From an uncultured Eubacteriales bacterium (lineage in GTDB: Bacteria; Bacillota; Clostridia; Oscillospirales; Oscillospiraceae), in NCBI GenBank assembly GCA_900546415.1, contig URCY01000012.1, forward strand, positions 1 to 35,574: a stretch of DNA of 35,574 nt. The letters are read 5' to 3'. Both the position numbers and the translations under genes were made by a program. This document shows positions 22,802-30,737 of this stretch, one piece after another (the stretch's first letter is position 1; each line of letters opens with the position of its first letter). The notes under the pieces are model-generated. The model was given only the letters and a program-made list of their open reading frames with translations, was not told the origin of the DNA and did not search any database.

Positions 22802-25063
22802 TTACAACCTGAGCATGACCAGCGCGGTGAAATCGTTGACGACGGCCCAGAGCAGCTGAAAGCTGACCAGATGAAGCGGCGTGGCGGTCTGCGCCGCGTC
22901 CCAGAGCAGCAGCGCCGCACAGACGGCCGCGCCGATCAGACCGGCGCTCAGACCGAGAACCGTATCGAGCAGCGTCGTGATGCGCAGCGTGCGCCCGGCG
23001 GCGGCAGTGGAGGCAAACGCGCCGAAGGTATTGCGCGCGATCAGCGCGCCCTGCTCGTTTTTCTCGCTGGGGTCGCGCTCGGACAGGCGGATGCGCTCGG
23101 AAAAGACCGGGTAGAGGATCGTCTCCGTCGGCAGCTCATATTTTGCCGCCAGCAGCTCGGGGGTGATGAGAAAATCGCGCGTGGCGAGCACGACCTTGAA
23201 GCTCCGGTTCGAGAGTACGTCCAGCAGGCCGGCGCGGGTGGAGAGGTTCGGCTTGTATTTCAGCGCGAAGATGCCGGCAAGCTCTCCGTTGACGGAGAGA
23301 TAGACGGCCTGCCGCACGCGCGTGCCGTCGGGCATATGCACGCCCATGCTGCGCATGAAGGGCAGCGAGCCGACCAGAACGCTGTCATTCTGGATCTCTG
23401 CGCCGATGCCGTCGTCGTCATAGATGCGGAAGGAGGTCAGCGCGACGCGCTTGCCGTACTGCTCCTGCAAAAGACGCTCAAAATGGCCGCAGAGCGGACT
23501 GCCGGCCGCCTCGAGCGCCGCGAGGACATAGGCGACCGTGCGCCCGGCGGTGTTTGCGCCGTAGAGCTTCATGCCGTTGAAGGAGATGCTGTCCGTGGGG
23601 AAGAGATCCTCGTCGCGCAGGATCAGCGTATGGCGGCCTCCGAGGATCTGCGCACCATGCCACCCGCAGAGCGCGCCGCCGATGCCGGACAGGCGCTTGG
23701 CGACGCTCGCAAAGGGTCGGCTGTAGCTCAACGATGCGGCGCAGGGGATCGCGCCGAGCAGCAGGAGCAGCCACGCGGGCAGGAATTCCACGCGCGTGCG
23801 CTCGGAGATCAGCAGCGCCGTCAGCGCCGAGGCCGGCAGGAGCAGCGTGCTGTAAAGGCAGAAAATACGCTGCGCCCGGTCGGGCTGCCCGAGATGGCGC
23901 ACGAAATCCTCGGTGTCGCCGACGTCCCGGCGCAGGGAGGCCGTCCCCTTGAGCAGTGCGGAGGTGTCAAAGATGCCCATCGGACGGTCAAAGGCTGTGA
24001 CGGTGCGCAGGGTGTAGTACATGCCGCGGCGCTCGGCGCGCTGGGCGCGCATCAGGAAGAACCAGAGCACGGCGACCACGCAGCACGAGCCGACGGCCGT
24101 TCCCTGCTCGCCGAGCAGCGTATAGATCACGCTGAGCACGGAGGCCAGCAGTGTAAGCGTAAAGAGACTGATGCGTAGGCGAAGCAGATCGAGCAGACCG
24201 CGCCAGCAGGCGTCATAGGACAGCAGCATGGTAATCCCCAGCAGAATCACGGAGAGCACGGCGGTTCGATCGGCAAACCAGAGGGCGAAGCTCCAGCGGA
24301 AATAGCGGCAGAGCACGAGCAGGACGGAGAGCAGCGCGACCGGCGCAAGCAGCCAGACGCGGATCAGCAGCAGCGGCAGGCGCCGCCGCCCGGCCTCAAA
24401 CAGCTCGCGAACGTCGACCGGCTCCGGTTCCGGCTCGGGGACGGCGGGCGCGCGGTGAGGCGGCCGGGAGTCCGACACGTTCGGAATGCGGCGCGTCCTG
24501 CGCCGCCGTGCGTCGGGCTGATGCGCGGACGGCTTTTGCGCGGCTGGCGCAGGAACGGCAGGCTGCTCCGGCTGCGGCACGGGTGCTTTGCGGGCGTCAG
24601 TCCGGTTCTCCGGCGGTGCGGCCTGTGCGGCTCTTTTTTGTTCGGCCAGCGCGGCATTGAGTGTTTTCAGATCGGGCAGACGCATCGTGTCCGAGGTGAG
24701 CGCGGCGGCTTTTTTCTCGGACCGCTTCGCCTGCTTCGTATAGATCTTGCCGTCCGGAATGCGCGGCAGACGCATGGTATCCGAGGAGCACGCTGCGGGC
24801 TTCGGCTCGGGCGGCATTGCGGGCTTTGTGCTGAGCTTGGCATCCGGGATGCGCGGCAGAACCGTCGTGTCCTGCGCGTCCGTCGGCTTCGGCGGCCGAC
24901 TCTGCGCCGTGACCGGCGTGAAGGCCATTGTGTCGTCCGAGAGCTTTGACTGCGGCGCGCGCTTCTTCTTCGGGCTGAACTCCCGGATGATCTCCTCCAG
25001 CGCAAATTCGTCCTTCGGCACGCCCGGCTGATTCAGTTGTTGCGGGTCGTGTCGATGACTCAT
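22802..25063 (-). CDS. P-type-ATPase-like membrane protein with lost catalytic motifs
   Basis: 753 aa. A long, disordered, basic/proline-rich N-terminus (1-220) holds four DT motifs (at 44, 65, 95 and 125). Then six membrane helices (about 229-251, 266-283, 297-317, 322-338, 400-420, 428-447), a soluble domain (450-695) and two final helices (about 697-721, 728-750), the P1B-ATPase layout. IPCAASLSYSRP (439-450) matches the CPC-ALGLATP motif in helix 6. ILRDEDLFP (481-489) sits where DKTGT should be, so the phosphorylated Asp appears to be Arg483. DGIGAEI and VLVGS (551-566) resemble the ATP-binding domain, AGIFAL (596-601) the FDKTG-distal core; TGD reads ATRD (627-630) and GDGxND is missing. 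Probably not a pump; a sensor or scaffold is possible. The ATG at 25063 follows AAAGGAG. Confidence 0.7.
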   Translation of the reverse strand: MSHRHDPQQLNQPGVPKDEFALEEIIREFSPKKKRAPQSKLSDDTMAFTPVTAQSRPPKPTDAQDTTVLPRIPDAKLSTKPAMPPEPKPAACSSDTMRLPRIPDGKIYTKQAKRSEKKAAALTSDTMRLPDLKTLNAALAEQKRAAQAAPPENRTDARKAPVPQPEQPAVPAPAAQKPSAHQPDARRRRTRRIPNVSDSRPPHRAPAVPEPEPEPVDVRELFEAGRRRLPLLLIRVWLLAPVALLSVLLVLCRYFRWSFALWFADRTAVLSVILLGITMLLSYDACWRGLLDLLRLRISLFTLTLLASVLSVIYTLLGEQGTAVGSCCVVAVLWFFLMRAQRAERRGMYYTLRTVTAFDRPMGIFDTSALLKGTASLRRDVGDTEDFVRHLGQPDRAQRIFCLYSTLLLPASALTALLISERTRVEFLPAWLLLLLGAIPCAASLSYSRPFASVAKRLSGIGGALCGWHGAQILGGRHTLILRDEDLFPTDSISFNGMKLYGANTAGRTVAYVLAALEAAGSPLCGHFERLLQEQYGKRVALTSFRIYDDDGIGAEIQNDSVLVGSLPFMRSMGVHMPDGTRVRQAVYLSVNGELAGIFALKYKPNLSTRAGLLDVLSNRSFKVVLATRDFLITPELLAAKYELPTETILYPVFSERIRLSERDPSEKNEQGALIARNTFGAFASTAAAGRTLRITTLLDTVLGLSAGLIGAAVCAALLLWDAAQTATPLHLVSFQLLWAVVNDFTALVMLRL

Positions 25064-25083
25064 AAAAAAGCTCCTTTTTATAG

Positions 25084-25244
25084 GGAAGCTCTGATTAAAT
25101 CGGCAAGAGCTGGTAACGAGAGATTTTGTTCTCAGGCAAGGTTTGGAAAATGGAGGAATACTGTATGTATTTCCCATTTTTCAAACCGCAGACTGGGGGC
25201 AAAAGATCCGCTACCCAGCCGCAGACGATTTATTCAGAGGTTCC
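25084..25244 (+). mobile_element. MITE-like element, copy 2 (161 bp)
   Basis: Ends GGAAGCTCTGATTAAATCG and CGATTTATTCAGAGGTTCC are inverted repeats. They are flanked by perfect 4 bp duplications ATAG (25080-25083 and 25245-25248). The centre is a strong stem (GGTTTGGAAAATGG with CCATTTTTCAAACC, 25140-25187). The insertion lies only a few bases upstream of the ribosome binding site of the P-type-ATPase-like gene, so its transcript from rlmB must cross the element or start in it. Confidence 0.85.
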
Positions 25245-25248
25245 ATAG

Positions 25249-25357
25249 GGGATCTCTGCTGAAATCGCAAGAGCAGTCAGCGAGGGATGTTGTTTCAAAC
25301 CGATCAGTTGGGGCAAAAGACCCACTGAGCGCCGCAGCCGACTGATTCGGAGACTCC
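25249..25357 (+). mobile_element. MITE-like element, copy 3 (109 bp, internally deleted)
   Basis: It starts GGGATCTCTGCTGAAATCG directly after the ATAG that ends copy 2 and ends CGACTGATTCGGAGACTCC, followed by GTAG (ATAG-like). It aligns with copies 1 and 2 at both sides (GTCAGCGAGGGAT; CAGTTGGGGCAAAAGACC; CTGAGCGCCGCAG) but lacks about 50 bp of the central stem. It ends 5 bp from the rlmB stop codon. Confidence 0.75.
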
Positions 25358-25362
25358 GTAGA

Positions 25363-26139
25363 TCAGCCGCGCTGCCTGACGGCCTCGTAGAGCAGAATGG
25401 CGGCGGCGGCGGAGGCGTTGAGGGATGAAATGCGGCCCTTCATGGGTATACTGACCTTGAAGTCGCAAGCCTCCGCGACGATCCGGCTCATGCCGACGCC
25501 CTCGTTGCCGATGACGATCGCCGCCGGAACGGTCAGGTCGGACTGATGCAGCGGCATCGCGCCGTCGGCCGCCGTGCCGAAGATCCAGACGCCGCGCTGC
25601 TTCAGGTCGCGGATGGTCGAGGAGATGTTCGAGACACGCGCAACGGGCATGTATTCCAGCGCACCGGCCGAGGCCTTGCCGACCACGGCCGTCAGGCCGA
25701 CGCTGCGGCGCTTGGGGATGATGACGCCGTGCGCCCCGGCGCATTCGGCCGTTCGGATGATCGCGCCGAGGTTGTGCGGGTCGCTCAGCTCGTCGCAGAG
25801 CACGAGCAGCGGCGCTTCGCCGCGCTCAGCGGCAGCGGCGAGCATATCGTCGACGGAGGCGTATTCATGCGCGGCGACGGAGGCAATGATGCCCTGATGC
25901 GCGCCGGTCGGGCTCATTTCGTTGAGCTTGCGGCGGTCGATGCTCACGACCACCGCTCCGGCGTCCTTGGCCATGGCGGCCAGACGGCCGAGCGCCCGGT
26001 CGGTGTCTCCGGAGGCGAGGAAAACCTTGTTGATCGTGCGGCCACTGCGCAGAGCCTCGGTCACGGCGTTGCGCCCCTCGATCAGCCCCTCGGACAGCGC
26101 GTCGTCCGCTTCACGCGGCGAAATTTTTTTCTGATTCAT
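25363..26139 (-). CDS. rlmB: 23S rRNA 2'-O-methyltransferase RlmB-like (SpoU/TrmH family)
   Basis: The product (258 aa) methylates a ribose 2'-OH in RNA, most likely G2251-type in 23S rRNA, with SAM. It has an N-terminal RNA-binding part (EGLIEGRNAVTEALRSG, SPTGAHQGI) and a C-terminal SPOUT knot: motif 1 DPHNLGAIIRTAE, motif 2 VIGNEGVGMS, motif 3 PMKGRISSLNASAAAAI. An upstream in-frame ATG at 26181 exists, but the ATG at 26139 (MNQKKISPRE) follows AAAGGAA and fits the family better. The exact target site is inferred; TrmH-like relatives cannot be fully excluded. Confidence 0.88.
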   Translation of the reverse strand: MNQKKISPREADDALSEGLIEGRNAVTEALRSGRTINKVFLASGDTDRALGRLAAMAKDAGAVVVSIDRRKLNEMSPTGAHQGIIASVAAHEYASVDDMLAAAAERGEAPLLVLCDELSDPHNLGAIIRTAECAGAHGVIIPKRRSVGLTAVVGKASAGALEYMPVARVSNISSTIRDLKQRGVWIFGTAADGAMPLHQSDLTVPAAIVIGNEGVGMSRIVAEACDFKVSIPMKGRISSLNASAAAAILLYEAVRQRG

Positions 26140-26197
26140 GATGATCGGTTCCTTTTTTTCTGTGCCCCGTGCATGGAACACATTATTTCAATAATAC

Positions 26198-26226
26198 ATT
26201 ATACCAAAAAGCGGACGCGGAAACAA
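26198..26226 (-). promoter_or_regulatory. Promoter of rlmB
   Basis: On the minus strand: TTGTTT (26226-26221), 17 bp, TATAAT (26203-26198) with TGG just before the -10. Confidence 0.65.
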
Positions 26227-26296
26227 CTACAAACGTTACAAAACGGTAAAAACGGTGATATTCACAGAAAATTAACAGCAAAAACCGCATCCGGAA

Positions 26297-26325
26297 TTGC
26301 GAAAAACGGAAAAATGTGGTATGAT
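26297..26325 (+). promoter_or_regulatory. Promoter of ftsH-mscS
   Basis: TTGCGA (26297-26302), 17 bp spacer, TATGAT (26320-26325) with TGG before the -10; 42 bp before the ATG. Confidence 0.65.
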
Positions 26326-26367
26326 GCACAATAATCAGATCCGGATAATCCGGAAGGAGGCCTGACG

Positions 26368-28299
26368 ATGGCAAACGAAAATCCCAACGGAAGCCAAAAC
26401 AACAACCGTCGAAACGATCAAAATGATAACAAACAAAAGGGCGGATTTCCATCGTGGCTGATCCTGCTTGCGATCGTGCTGGTGATCACGATCTTCAGCA
26501 ATCGGATGCTGACGACGATCTCCGGCCGCAACAGCGAAGAAGTCCGCTATGACCAGTTCCTCTCGGCGGTCAATCAAGACGAGGTCGCAGAGGTTACGAT
26601 CAGCAACGAGGACATCCGCTATGTTCTGCGCGCCGACAAGGGCAAGACCTTCGAGAAGGTCTATTATACCAGCGTCGTCCCCGGCGTCGAGCTGACGAAT
26701 CTTGTCACCAAAATGCAGAAAAACGGGGTGGAGATGACTGGCGACCTCGGGCAGGATGCCATGACGACCTACCTGATCTCCTACCTGCTGATGCCGGTGG
26801 TGCTGTTCGTGATCCTCTGGCTGATCTCGCGGCGCATCATCAAAAAGACCGGCGGTCTCGGCGGCTTCGGCGGCATGGGCGGCATCGGCAAGAGCAAGGC
26901 CAAGGTCTATATGGAAAAGGAGACCGGCGTGACCTTCAGCGATGTGGCCGGGCAGGACGAGGCAAAGGAATCGCTTGCCGAGATCATCGACTTCCTGCAT
27001 AACCCCAAGAAATACGCCGCCATCGGCGCGAAGCTCCCGAAGGGCGCGCTGCTGGTCGGCTCGCCCGGCACGGGCAAAACGCTGCTGGCCAAGGCCGTTG
27101 CCGGTGAGGCGCACGTGCCGTTCTTCAGCATCTCCGGCTCGGACTTTGTGGAAATGTTCGTCGGCGTCGGCGCGAGCCGCGTGCGCGATCTGTTCCAGGA
27201 GGCGTCCAAGGTCGCCCCGGCGATCATTTTCATCGATGAGATCGACGCCATCGGCCGCAGCCGTGACAGCCGCTTCGGCGGCAACGACGAGCGCGAGCAG
27301 ACGCTCAACCAGCTTCTTGCGGAGATCGACGGCTTCGATTCCTCCAAGGGCGTCGTGATCCTTGCGGCAACGAACCGCCCCGAGGTTCTGGACAAGGCGC
27401 TGCTGCGCGCCGGGCGCTTTGACCGGCGGATCATCGTCGACCGGCCGAACCTCGAGGGGCGTTATCAGACGCTGCTCGTCCACACGCGCAACATCCGCCT
27501 CGCCGAGGACGTCGACCTGCACAAGCTGGCGCAGGCAACGGCCGGGGCGGTCGGCGCGGACCTTGCGAATCTGGTCAACGAGGCGGCTCTGCGCGCCGTG
27601 CGCGTGGGCCGCATGGCCGTCAACCAGCAGGATCTGATGACCTCCTTTGAGACGGTCATCGCCGGCACGGAGAAGAAGGGAACCGTCCTGACGGACATCG
27701 AAAAGCGCATCGTCTCCTACCACGAGGTGGGGCACGCACTCGTTGCGGCGCTGCAAAAGCACGCCCAGCCGGTGCAGAAGATCACGATCGTTCCGCATAC
27801 CTCCGGCGCGCTGGGCTACACGATGCAGATGCCGGAGGAGGAGAAGTTCCTCAACACAAAGGAGGAACTGATCGTCGAGCTTCAGACGATGCTCGGCGGC
27901 CGCGCTGCGGAGCAGACGGTGTTCGGCATCCAGACGACCGGCGCGCAGAACGACATCCAGCGCGCGACGGAGCTGGCGCGGCGCATGGTGACGGAATTCG
28001 GCATGAGCGACCGCATCGGCCTGATGGCGCTCTCTGCCACGCAGAACCAGTATCTCGACGGACAGTCCTATATGGACTGCGCGCAGACCACGGCGGCTGC
28101 GGCCGACGAGGAGGTGCGCAAGCTGCTGAATTCCTGCTATGAGACGGCCAAAAAGCTGCTTTCGGAGAACCGGGCGCTGCTCGACGAGGTCGCGCTCTAT
28201 CTGCTGCAAAAGGAGACCATTACCGGCGACGAGCTGATGACCTACGTCAACGCGGATAAAAACAGCCTGCCCGAGCCGAAGGAGGCGCCTGAGGCATGA
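26368..28299 (+). CDS. ftsH: ATP-dependent zinc metalloprotease FtsH
   Basis: The product (643 aa) is a membrane-bound AAA+ protease for damaged or regulated proteins. In order: Asn-rich N-terminus, helix 1 (29-45), extracytoplasmic domain, helix 2 (136-154), Gly-rich linker, AAA+ domain with Walker A GSPGTGKT (231-238; usual GPPGTGKT), pore FVEMFVG (260-266), Walker B IIFIDEID (286-293), second region of homology ending RAGRFDRR, and the zinc protease site HEVGH (452-456, usually HEAGH). The ATG at 26368 follows GGAGG. The stop overlaps the mscS start by ATGA. Confidence 0.97.
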   Translation: MANENPNGSQNNNRRNDQNDNKQKGGFPSWLILLAIVLVITIFSNRMLTTISGRNSEEVRYDQFLSAVNQDEVAEVTISNEDIRYVLRADKGKTFEKVYYTSVVPGVELTNLVTKMQKNGVEMTGDLGQDAMTTYLISYLLMPVVLFVILWLISRRIIKKTGGLGGFGGMGGIGKSKAKVYMEKETGVTFSDVAGQDEAKESLAEIIDFLHNPKKYAAIGAKLPKGALLVGSPGTGKTLLAKAVAGEAHVPFFSISGSDFVEMFVGVGASRVRDLFQEASKVAPAIIFIDEIDAIGRSRDSRFGGNDEREQTLNQLLAEIDGFDSSKGVVILAATNRPEVLDKALLRAGRFDRRIIVDRPNLEGRYQTLLVHTRNIRLAEDVDLHKLAQATAGAVGADLANLVNEAALRAVRVGRMAVNQQDLMTSFETVIAGTEKKGTVLTDIEKRIVSYHEVGHALVAALQKHAQPVQKITIVPHTSGALGYTMQMPEEEKFLNTKEELIVELQTMLGGRAAEQTVFGIQTTGAQNDIQRATELARRMVTEFGMSDRIGLMALSATQNQYLDGQSYMDCAQTTAAAADEEVRKLLNSCYETAKKLLSENRALLDEVALYLLQKETITGDELMTYVNADKNSLPEPKEAPEA

Positions 28300-29090
28300 G
28301 CTGGCAGAATATCAAGCGCTTCTTCGCCTCGCTGACGCTGGAAAAGCTTGTCCCGGCGCTTGTGATCCTCGCGGTGGGTTTTGCGTTGGTCAAGCTGCTG
28401 ATGAAGCTCTTCGACCGCCTCTCGCACCGCTCCAAGCTGGATCACACGGCCTTCGGCTTCCTGCGGACGCTCCTGCGCGTGCTGCTCGACGGCATCGTGA
28501 TCCTGATCGCCGCCAGCAGCCTCGGCGTGGACGTTTCGTCGCTGATCGCCGTTCTGGGCGTCGTCTCTCTCGGAATTTCGCTGGCTGTGCAGAGTACGCT
28601 GACGAACGTGGTCGGCAGCTTGACCATTCTGACGAGCCGGCCGTTCCGCGTGGGCGACCATGTGCAGATCGGCGAGCAGAGCGGCATCGTCCGCGAGATC
28701 GGCATGACCTATACCTGCATCGAGACCTTCTCCGGGCAGACGGTCTATCTGCCCAACAGCTCGGCCTCGACGGCCTGCATCGTGAACTATTCCGAACAGG
28801 GCAGGCGACGGCTCGACATCGACGTTGCCGCGTCCTACGAGGATGATGCGGAGGCAGTCAAGGCGGCGCTCCTGCGCGCGGCAGACTGCTCCTATCGGCT
28901 TGCCGACACGCCGACCTTCGTCGGGATCAAGAGCTATGCGGACAGCGGCATTCTCTATGAGCTGCAGCTCTGGGTGAAGAGCGACGAGTATCTCTCGGCG
29001 CGCTTTGCCGTCAACGAGGCCGTCAAGCGCTGCTTCGAGGAGGACGGGATCAGCTTCCCGTATCCGCACGTCGAGCTGGTGACGAAATAA
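28296..29090 (+). CDS. Small-conductance mechanosensitive channel (MscS family)
   Basis: The product (264 aa) is a membrane channel opened by tension during hypo-osmotic shock. Three N-terminal helices; the third is the pore helix (LGVVSLGISLAVQSTLTN), followed by the MscS beta domain (RPFRVGDHVQIGEQSGIVREIG) and the alpha/beta C-terminal domain ending FPYPHVELVTK, typical of the family. Translation is coupled to ftsH by ATGA overlap at 28296-28299. The channel is shorter than E. coli MscS (286 aa) but has all parts. Confidence 0.92.
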   Translation: MSWQNIKRFFASLTLEKLVPALVILAVGFALVKLLMKLFDRLSHRSKLDHTAFGFLRTLLRVLLDGIVILIAASSLGVDVSSLIAVLGVVSLGISLAVQSTLTNVVGSLTILTSRPFRVGDHVQIGEQSGIVREIGMTYTCIETFSGQTVYLPNSSASTACIVNYSEQGRRRLDIDVAASYEDDAEAVKAALLRAADCSYRLADTPTFVGIKSYADSGILYELQLWVKSDEYLSARFAVNEAVKRCFEEDGISFPYPHVELVTK

Positions 29091-29098
29091 CGTACATT

Positions 29099-29130
29099 CC
29101 GGAGCTTCCCTTTGATCGGGGAAGCTTCCG
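29099..29130 (+). terminator. Weak terminator-like hairpin after mscS
   Basis: CGGAGCTTCCC pairs with GGGAAGCTTCCG with one bulged base, followed by only ATTT. It may partly end the ftsH-mscS transcript before the VanZ-like gene. Confidence 0.4.
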
Positions 29131-29146
29131 ATTTCCGGGGGACTGC

Positions 29147-29650
29147 ATGGAAAAATTCCTGAGACTTGCACCCGATCTGCTCGTGGCGCTGCTGCTCTGG
29201 CTGCTTCTGCTTCCGAGGTGGAGGCAAAGGGGCGCGCGCCACGCGGTCATGTGCACGATCTTCTATCTGTATCTCTGCGGCGTGGCCTATTTCACGCTGA
29301 TGCCCGTGCTCTCGGCGCTGCCGGAAATCGGGCGGCATCCCTACCGGCCGATGCATATGGAGCCGTTTGACGACTATCTGCTCGGCCATCGGGATGCAGA
29401 GCGGCAGCTCGTGCTGAACTTTGTGATGATGATCCCGTTCGGCTTTTTGCTGCCCACGCTCAAGCGGCGCGGCTTCTGGTGCTGCCTCGGCTGGACGCTT
29501 GTCGTGACGCTGAGCATCGAGCTGATGCAGCCGCTCCTGAGCGCGGCGCGTCGATCGGACATCACAGACGTCATCACGAACACGCTCGGCGGTGTGGTCG
29601 GCTATCTGCTCTATCTTCCGCTGCGCAGGTTTTTGCGCCCGTCGGAATAA
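29147..29650 (+). CDS. VanZ-like family membrane protein
   Basis: The product (167 aa) has about four to five membrane helices. LNFVMMIPFGFLLP, SIELMQ and RRSDITDVITNTLGGVVGY are the conserved blocks of VanZ-like proteins. VanZ of Enterococcus gives low-level teicoplanin resistance, but most family members have no known role and no van genes are nearby, so a resistance call is not justified. The ATG at 29147 follows GGGGGA. It may be read through from mscS. Confidence 0.88.
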   Translation: MEKFLRLAPDLLVALLLWLLLLPRWRQRGARHAVMCTIFYLYLCGVAYFTLMPVLSALPEIGRHPYRPMHMEPFDDYLLGHRDAERQLVLNFVMMIPFGFLLPTLKRRGFWCCLGWTLVVTLSIELMQPLLSAARRSDITDVITNTLGGVVGYLLYLPLRRFLRPSE

Positions 29651-29727
29651 AGGCGAAGCGCTGCATTTCACATGCGAAGCATATTTCATACGTTCAAGTT
29701 TGCCTGTGAGCAGATTTCATAAATTTG

Positions 29728-29757
29728 ACGGAGGGAACGTCTTGTTCCCTCCGTTTT
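29728..29757 (+). terminator. Terminator after the VanZ-like gene
   Basis: ACGGAGGGAAC (29728-29738) and GTTCCCTCCGT (29744-29754) pair perfectly around GTCTT and run into TTTTG. The convergent cysteine-rich gene ends at 29764 and may use the same stem from the other side. Confidence 0.85.
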
Positions 29758-29763
29758 GTATGC

Positions 29764-30567
29764 CTAGCGGCAGCAGCAGCCGTCATTCTTGCCGCGGCAG
29801 TCGCCCGTATTGGGGAAGAACGACCGCATCGGGAATTCCTCGCGGCTGAAGCGCTCGCAGGGGTCCTCCTCGCAGCCCTCGTCGGCGCAGCATTCGCGGC
29901 GCGGCGCACTGTATTCCGTCGTTGGGACGGTGATCTGCGTCTCGCGCTCGAGCCGGACGGTCGAAAACTGTCCGAGCGTGACATAGAGCCGCTTCTTCTC
30001 ACCCGAGAGCACGAGCTGTTCGCCGAAGCTGTCCGTGACGCTCTGCGGCAGGGAGCAGGCGGCGCTCTCCGTGCAGCGGCATTCGCAGACGGCGCGCACG
30101 CAGCTCGAGAGGATCATCGGGTCGAGCGCCTCCACGACGGCCGTCGGCAGCGTCTGCCGCAGAAGCTCCTCGCTGGGCGGAAGCTCCTGCGTGCTGCGGA
30201 AGGTCTTGGCGCACGCCTTGCCGCCGCAGAGCACGACGCGCTTGCTGAACACGGCCAGACCGTTGATCGTTGTCGGACGCAGACTGCCGTTGAGCGCGTC
30301 GCCGAGAATTCGGTAGTAAAAGGTCATATCAATGGCATAATAGCCGCTCTTATAGGGCAGACAATCCACCTCGACATGGACATAGAGCAGCTCGGCGCAG
30401 CGCGTTTTCGCTCCGGTGGCGTTGTCAAGCGCCGTCTGCGAGGCGGCTGTCAGCCAGACGCGCACGTCCTCGATGCAGTCCTTGTCGAAGCAGGAGTCGA
30501 TTATCTGGTTCGTATGGATGGAGACGGGGCCGGGTGCGGTCACGCATTCTCGGTTATTATCAGGCAT
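29764..30567 (-). CDS. Cysteine-rich conserved Clostridia protein of unknown function
   Basis: 267 aa, about 19 Cys, no signal peptide or membrane helix. The order is: N-terminal polar segment; SCFDKDCIEDVRVWL; a beta-rich stretch (ELLYVHVEVDCLPYKSGYYAIDMTFYYRI); VVLCGGKACAKTF; ALDPMILSSCVRAVCECRC; and a Cys/Asp/Glu-rich tail ending DGCCCR. The overall plan is one I have seen as a conserved hypothetical in spore-forming Clostridia; a structural or metal-rich spore-surface role is only a guess. The ATG at 30567 follows GGGAGGG. It is monocistronic, with its own promoter, divergent from tagA. Confidence 0.7.
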   Translation of the reverse strand: MPDNNRECVTAPGPVSIHTNQIIDSCFDKDCIEDVRVWLTAASQTALDNATGAKTRCAELLYVHVEVDCLPYKSGYYAIDMTFYYRILGDALNGSLRPTTINGLAVFSKRVVLCGGKACAKTFRSTQELPPSEELLRQTLPTAVVEALDPMILSSCVRAVCECRCTESAACSLPQSVTDSFGEQLVLSGEKKRLYVTLGQFSTVRLERETQITVPTTEYSAPRRECCADEGCEEDPCERFSREEFPMRSFFPNTGDCRGKNDGCCCR

Positions 30568-30636
30568 AATTGAGTCCCTCCCATTGCCGGATGCCTCCGG
30601 CCTACTTCAAGCAGGCAAAATCGCTGCTTTCACAAC

Positions 30637-30665
30637 ATTGTATGCACATCGGCGGACTTTGTGAA
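30637..30665 (-). promoter_or_regulatory. Promoter of the cysteine-rich protein gene
   Basis: On the minus strand: TTCACA (30665-30660), 17 bp, TACAAT (30642-30637). It fits sigma A; a sporulation sigma is not evident. Confidence 0.55.
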
Positions 30666-30675
30666 AAATGAGTCA

Positions 30676-30704
30676 TAGACAAACTGCCGGTTTTGTGATA
30701 AAAT
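30676..30704 (+). promoter_or_regulatory. Promoter of the tagA-tmk-mltG-trhP operon
   Basis: TAGACA (30676-30681), 17 bp spacer, TAAAAT (30699-30704), 33 bp before the TTG start. The next genes overlap or are a few bases apart, so one transcript is likely. Confidence 0.55.
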
Positions 30705-30737
30705 ATCAATAACTATGGATAGTGGGAGAGAACGCCG

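Noticed and set aside
29147..29650. Glycopeptide resistance by vanZ
   Set aside because: The VanZ-like domain alone is widespread in Clostridia and no other van genes are present.
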